Shown piece by piece: positions 5,862-8,538 of a stretch of 8,538 nucleotides of DNA. Under the pieces are notes generated by a model that saw only the letters and a program-made list of their open reading frames with translations, searched no databases and was not told the DNA's origin. The stretch lies in NCBI GenBank assembly GCA_030150795.1, contig JASLFF010000264.1, positions 1-8,538 on the forward strand. The letters run 5' to 3'. This DNA comes from Terriglobales bacterium (GTDB taxonomy: Bacteria > Acidobacteriota > Terriglobia > Terriglobales > Gp1-AA117). How positions within the stretch are numbered: the first letter of the stretch is position 1; every line of letters begins with the position of its first letter. Made by a program: the position numbers and the translations under genes.

Positions 5862-5867
5862 TACTAT
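5862..5867 (+). promoter_or_regulatory. Candidate -10 hexamer placing transcription at the ECF sigma start codon
   Basis: TACTAT lies 7 nt before the ATG at 5875. No Shine-Dalgarno precedes that ATG (the bases are CCGAACC), so a leaderless transcript is possible. No -35 box of quality was seen. Confidence 0.3.
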
Positions 5868-5874
5868 CCGAACC

Positions 5875-6765
5875 ATGAGTTCTGGGCCCAGGCCGGTTGA
5901 AGCAAACGCACTCTCTTTGCGCATTCTCTTTGAGAAGAGCGGTGGCGAGCGCTATGGCCTTACCCTGCAAGCTTTTGGCGTGGTGCTGGAACAGGTGGCG
6001 GTCAAGTATGTGCCGCAGGCATCTCCTCAGCAAAAGCTGGAGTTCTGGCGCGACCTGAAGCTGGAAGAACTGGCGCTGGCGCGCGCATGTGCTGCGGGCC
6101 ACGATGCCGCATGGCAGGCCTTTCTCACTCGCTTTCGCGAAAAGCTCTATGACATTGCGCGCGGCATCACCAAAGAAGATTCCAGCGCGCGCGACCTGGC
6201 AGACTCTCTCTATGCCGATCTCTATGGTACGTCTGAGAAAGATGGCCGTCGCGTTTCCCGGCTGAACTTCTATATGGGCCGAGGTTCTTTGGAAGGCTGG
6301 CTGCGGACAGTGCTGGCCCAGGAATTTGTCAACCGGTACCGCAAGACCAAGCGCCTGGTAAGCCTTGAAGAACAGGCGGAAGAAGGGGTACAGTTCTCTG
6401 CGGCACCCTCCTCGACTCCCGTAAGCCCACTGGACAGCCGTCTTGGGGCAGCCCTTGACGAGGCCTTGGGCCTGCTGAGCGGCGAAGACCGGCTGGTTCT
6501 GGCATCGTATTACCTTGACGACCGTACGCTGACCGAGATAGGCCGTATGGTGGGGGTGCATGAGTCCACCATAAGCCGGAGGCTGGAAAAGCTGCTTAAA
6601 GGCTTGAGAAAGCAGGTCTTGGCGGGCCTGGTTTCAAGGGGTATGAATCGGGCGCAGGCGGAAGAGGCGCTGGATGCCGATGTGCGTTATTTGCAAGTGG
6701 ATGTGACCAGAAAGCTGCAAGAAAATCGTCCTGCTGCGTTCCAACAGGATAAGGGATCAGATTAG
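5875..6765 (+). CDS. ECF-type RNA polymerase sigma factor
   Basis: Directs RNA polymerase to a specific promoter set, normally when released from its anti-sigma. The 296-residue protein has a region 2-like helical domain (about 64-160: ARACAAGHDAAWQAFLTRF, then DLADSLYADLYG, and GSLEGWLRTVLAQEFVNRYR with its basic tail). A linker (about 161-190) leads to a region 4 helix-turn-helix (about 192-248: LLSGEDRLVLASYYLDDRTL, then EIGRMVGVHESTISRRLEKL). Typical ECF factors have 170-200 residues. Here there is an N-terminal extension of about 60 residues with no recognised domain and a ~45-residue C-terminal tail. The gene ends 2 nt before the anti-sigma gene, an arrangement indicating an operon and a cognate pair. 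The start lacks a Shine-Dalgarno, so a shorter product from an internal start is possible. Confidence 0.9.
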   Translation: MSSGPRPVEANALSLRILFEKSGGERYGLTLQAFGVVLEQVAVKYVPQASPQQKLEFWRDLKLEELALARACAAGHDAAWQAFLTRFREKLYDIARGITKEDSSARDLADSLYADLYGTSEKDGRRVSRLNFYMGRGSLEGWLRTVLAQEFVNRYRKTKRLVSLEEQAEEGVQFSAAPSSTPVSPLDSRLGAALDEALGLLSGEDRLVLASYYLDDRTLTEIGRMVGVHESTISRRLEKLLKGLRKQVLAGLVSRGMNRAQAEEALDADVRYLQVDVTRKLQENRPAAFQQDKGSD

Positions 6766-6767
6766 CA

Positions 6768-8249
6768 ATGCCAGAATTACCAAATTTATTGCGCCAGAGG
6801 CTCGCCGCGACTGAGACCGGCGAAACCCAGGCGCATCCCGATGCCGACACGCTCACCGCTTACATGGAGCAGTCTCTTGCCCCGGCGGAGAGCAAGACCG
6901 TGATTGCGCACCTTGCCGTGTGCGAACCCTGCCGCGAAGTGGTGGCGCTCAGCCAAGCCGTGATCGCGCAGCCGGCCACGCAAACCGTCCTTACGCCCGC
7001 TCCGGTCGCACGCTGGCGAAGGTTGTTTACCCCGGTTTTTGGCGCTGCCGCTGCAGTGGCTGCCATGGCAGTCATCGCCGTGATGGTGCTTCAGCTGCCA
7101 CAGAAAAATCCGTCGCAGTCTTCAACGAGTGCGACAAATAGCACGACGACGAACGTTCCGGCTTCGCAACCTGCGCAAGAAACGGAGCAAGCAAAAGCGA
7201 ACTTGGGGAACCAGGCTGCGCCAGTGGAATCAAAAGCAGCTGCCCCAGCGCCCATGCAGCAAGCAGACGCGCGGCTAAGTTCAGCAGAATCCCATTTGGC
7301 TAGATCAGCCGATTTGGCTTCAGCCAAAGACACAGAAGCAAGGCTTGAAAATTCCGGAGTGTCCAGAGCAGCAAAAAAACCTGAAATAGCAATCGCCTCT
7401 GCCCCCGCACCGGTAGGTGCGAAGGCGGCCTTCTTGCCCAGGAAAGACTACGTCAATACGAATTTCTTTGATTCAAGCAGCTCTGACAGAATTGTGCCGG
7501 ATAGCCAGGGCAAGAATTTGCCTCCTGCTCCCCAGCCGCAACTTGGCGCAGCCAATACGGGTTTTAGCACCGCGAACAACAAGATCACGATGTTTGCTGA
7601 TCTCCCGGCGAATGCCGCAGGCAAGTCGAATGTCCGGCTGCTGACTCCGCCTCCGCCACCCGAGCACCTGGGCTGCGCTATCTGTAAAGTCGTACACTCC
7701 ACGGCGCATACTCTGGGGTTCCATTCTCCGGTAAGGACTCCGGCCCTCCGCGCGGGCGCTCTCAGCAGCAGCGCGTTAGGCGGTCCGGGGATGTTCAGCG
7801 GCGCGATAGAAAAGAGCCAGCCTGCTGAAATTTCCGCGGCGCCGGCAAAGGCCGACGCTGACAGTTTCGCCGCTTCAAGTTCGCTGAGCGTCAGTGCCAT
7901 GGCTCCATCACTTCATGAGTCTGCCGCGCCAGCGTGGAAGGTGGCTGATGGCAAGCTCATGAAATCCAGCGTCCAGTCCCAATGGGAAGACGCTTACCCG
8001 GTCGCCAGCAGCACCATAGAATTTTCCTTTGTGAATGCGCGAGGGAACGATGTCTGGGCCGGGGGCAGTCATGCTTCACTGATCCATTCGCGCGATGGCG
8101 GCCAGACCTGGGAGACCGTGAAGCTGGGCGACGACGCCAGCGGCTCGATCGTGAGCATTATTGCCGGGACCATGAGCGTGCAGGTAAAAACCTCTGATAA
8201 CCAGACCTGGGCAAGCGCCGACGGCGGGAAATCCTGGACGAAGAATTAG
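6768..8249 (+). CDS. Membrane-anchored zf-HC2 anti-sigma factor with C-terminal YCF48/BNR-like domain
   Basis: Probable partner of the preceding sigma factor. The N-terminus is a zinc-finger anti-sigma domain: HPDADTLTAYMEQSL (23-37), then the HxxxCxxC motif at H48, C52, C55 (HLAVCEPC). A basic stretch (ARWRRLF, 81-87) precedes one membrane helix (about 88-110), giving a cytoplasmic zinc finger and an external C-terminus. Residues ~111-400 are an Ala/Ser/Pro/Gln-rich stalk with five consecutive Pro (294-298). A cluster C303, C306, H310, H314, H318 interrupts it. The C-terminal ~90 residues resemble YCF48/BNR repeats, with two Asp-box motifs: SRDGGQTW (441-448) and SADGGKSW (483-490). Length of 493 residues is well above simple anti-sigmas. 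The Shine-Dalgarno-like AAGGGA (6751-6756) lies in the sigma gene. Signal and ligand are unknown. Confidence 0.85.
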   Translation: MPELPNLLRQRLAATETGETQAHPDADTLTAYMEQSLAPAESKTVIAHLAVCEPCREVVALSQAVIAQPATQTVLTPAPVARWRRLFTPVFGAAAAVAAMAVIAVMVLQLPQKNPSQSSTSATNSTTTNVPASQPAQETEQAKANLGNQAAPVESKAAAPAPMQQADARLSSAESHLARSADLASAKDTEARLENSGVSRAAKKPEIAIASAPAPVGAKAAFLPRKDYVNTNFFDSSSSDRIVPDSQGKNLPPAPQPQLGAANTGFSTANNKITMFADLPANAAGKSNVRLLTPPPPPEHLGCAICKVVHSTAHTLGFHSPVRTPALRAGALSSSALGGPGMFSGAIEKSQPAEISAAPAKADADSFAASSSLSVSAMAPSLHESAAPAWKVADGKLMKSSVQSQWEDAYPVASSTIEFSFVNARGNDVWAGGSHASLIHSRDGGQTWETVKLGDDASGSIVSIIAGTMSVQVKTSDNQTWASADGGKSWTKN

Positions 8250-8263
8250 AGAGCTGTCCCCTG

Positions 8264-8269
8264 TATAAT
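8264..8269 (+). promoter_or_regulatory. Candidate promoter -10 box for the small membrane protein
   Basis: A consensus TATAAT ends 8 nt before a GTG start at 8278, in the short gap after the anti-sigma gene. No convincing -35 at 16-18 nt upstream. If used, the transcript would be leaderless or nearly so. Confidence 0.4.
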
Positions 8270-8277
8270 CCGCGCTA

Positions 8278-8436
8278 GTGATCCTTAAGCTTGCTTTATT
8301 CATGTGGTTTGTTGCGCTGTGCATCTCGCTGGTGGCCAAAGGCAAGAGCAGGTCCTGGATGCCGCGGCTTTTCCTTGGCGGGTTCGTCCTCCTTTTGCTT
8401 GGCTTTTTTCTGAAGCTTATTTCCCGAGTCCTCTAA
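8278..8436 (+). CDS. Small two-helix membrane protein (52 aa)
   Basis: No family recognised. From GTG at 8278 the frame gives 52 residues: a hydrophobic helix (about 3-20), a basic loop (KGKSRSWMPR, 21-30) and a second hydrophobic helix (31-46), then a short basic tail. By the positive-inside rule the loop would be cytoplasmic. The start is uncertain: no Shine-Dalgarno precedes either GTG 8278 or ATG 8302, but a TATAAT lies 8 nt before the GTG. The stop is 1 nt before the ATG of the next gene, so the two are probably co-translated. The clean hairpin-like membrane pattern and the tight spacing are the evidence that it is real. Confidence 0.5.
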   Translation: MILKLALFMWFVALCISLVAKGKSRSWMPRLFLGGFVLLLLGFFLKLISRVL

Positions 8437-8437
8437 C

Positions 8438-8538
8438 ATGACACTTGTGCATCGATGTTCTCGACGCGCTTCGCTGGCAGCGTGTTTTTGTTTGTTAGCG
8501 CTGCTGCTTTCTGCATCTCTTCCCTGCCTCGCTCAGGC
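8438..8538 (+). CDS. Start of a secreted protein (3' end outside window)
   Basis: Only the first 33 codons are visible. They encode a classical Sec signal peptide: a basic start (HRCSRR, 5-10), a hydrophobic core (about 12-25: SLAACFCLLALLLS) and a probable cut site after CLA (30-32). It starts 1 nt after the stop of the 52-residue membrane protein, without its own Shine-Dalgarno, suggesting translational coupling. The mature protein is not visible, so no function can be given. Confidence 0.65.
   Translation, partial: MTLVHRCSRRASLAACFCLLALLLSASLPCLAQ

Noticed and set aside
5821..6561. Long minus-strand open frame (246 codons) antisense to the ECF sigma gene
   Set aside because: It lies almost wholly opposite a gene with clear sigma-factor motifs, its translation is rich in unpatterned Arg/Gln/His/Cys, and no ribosome-binding site supports it.
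7674..7691. Haem c-binding site in the anti-sigma stalk
   Set aside because: The CxxC is followed by Lys, not His, so the CxxCH motif is not met.
7448..7900. Minus-strand open frame inside the anti-sigma stalk
   Set aside because: GC-rich low-complexity coding DNA readily produces open antisense frames; the Ala/Ser-rich plus-strand frame is continuous with recognised domains at both ends.

Overview
The window looks like a chromosomal segment of an Acidobacteriota-type bacterium. Support comes from moderately high GC content, ribosomal and EF-Ts proteins resembling that phylum, an ECF sigma factor paired with a zf-HC2 anti-sigma of acidobacterial style, and an ARPP-1 secreted protein. This assignment rests on remembered family resemblance, not on a database search.

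Layout. Positions 1-255 hold the C-terminal part of ribosomal protein S9 (rpsI), closed by a strong intrinsic terminator. A structured leader that may contain a pseudoknot precedes rpsB (S2, TTG start). A 330-base gap with no gene but dense potential RNA secondary structure then leads to tsf (short-form EF-Ts), which ends at a second intrinsic terminator with a GAAA loop. This is a translation-machinery block. Next comes an unaccompanied MacB/FtsX-type ABC permease (2681-3925), flanked on both sides by copies of the same non-coding repeats: a CGCGAAT motif spaced about 10 bp and a GC-rich module. Downstream these form a palindrome of roughly 200 bp.

On the minus strand lie a 75-residue small protein with a CxxC motif and a secreted 386-residue ARPP-1 family protein, each followed by a hairpin. 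A divergent intergenic region separates them from a plus-strand regulatory unit. That unit is an ECF-type sigma factor (5875-6765) followed 2 nt later by a membrane-anchored zf-HC2 anti-sigma factor. The anti-sigma carries a long low-complexity extracytoplasmic stalk, a mid-stalk Cys/His cluster and a C-terminal YCF48/BNR-like domain. A 52-residue two-helix membrane protein and the start of a secreted protein close the window.

How the genes work together. The sigma/anti-sigma pair is a self-contained signalling module: the zinc-finger domain would hold the sigma factor, and the outer part would sense something outside the cytoplasm. The most interesting unexplained signals are the rpsB leader pseudoknot, the rpsB-tsf intergenic RNA, the phased repeats around the permease, the anti-sigma/YCF48 fusion, and three start codons without a Shine-Dalgarno that each have a -10-like hexamer 6-8 nt upstream, suggesting leaderless transcripts.
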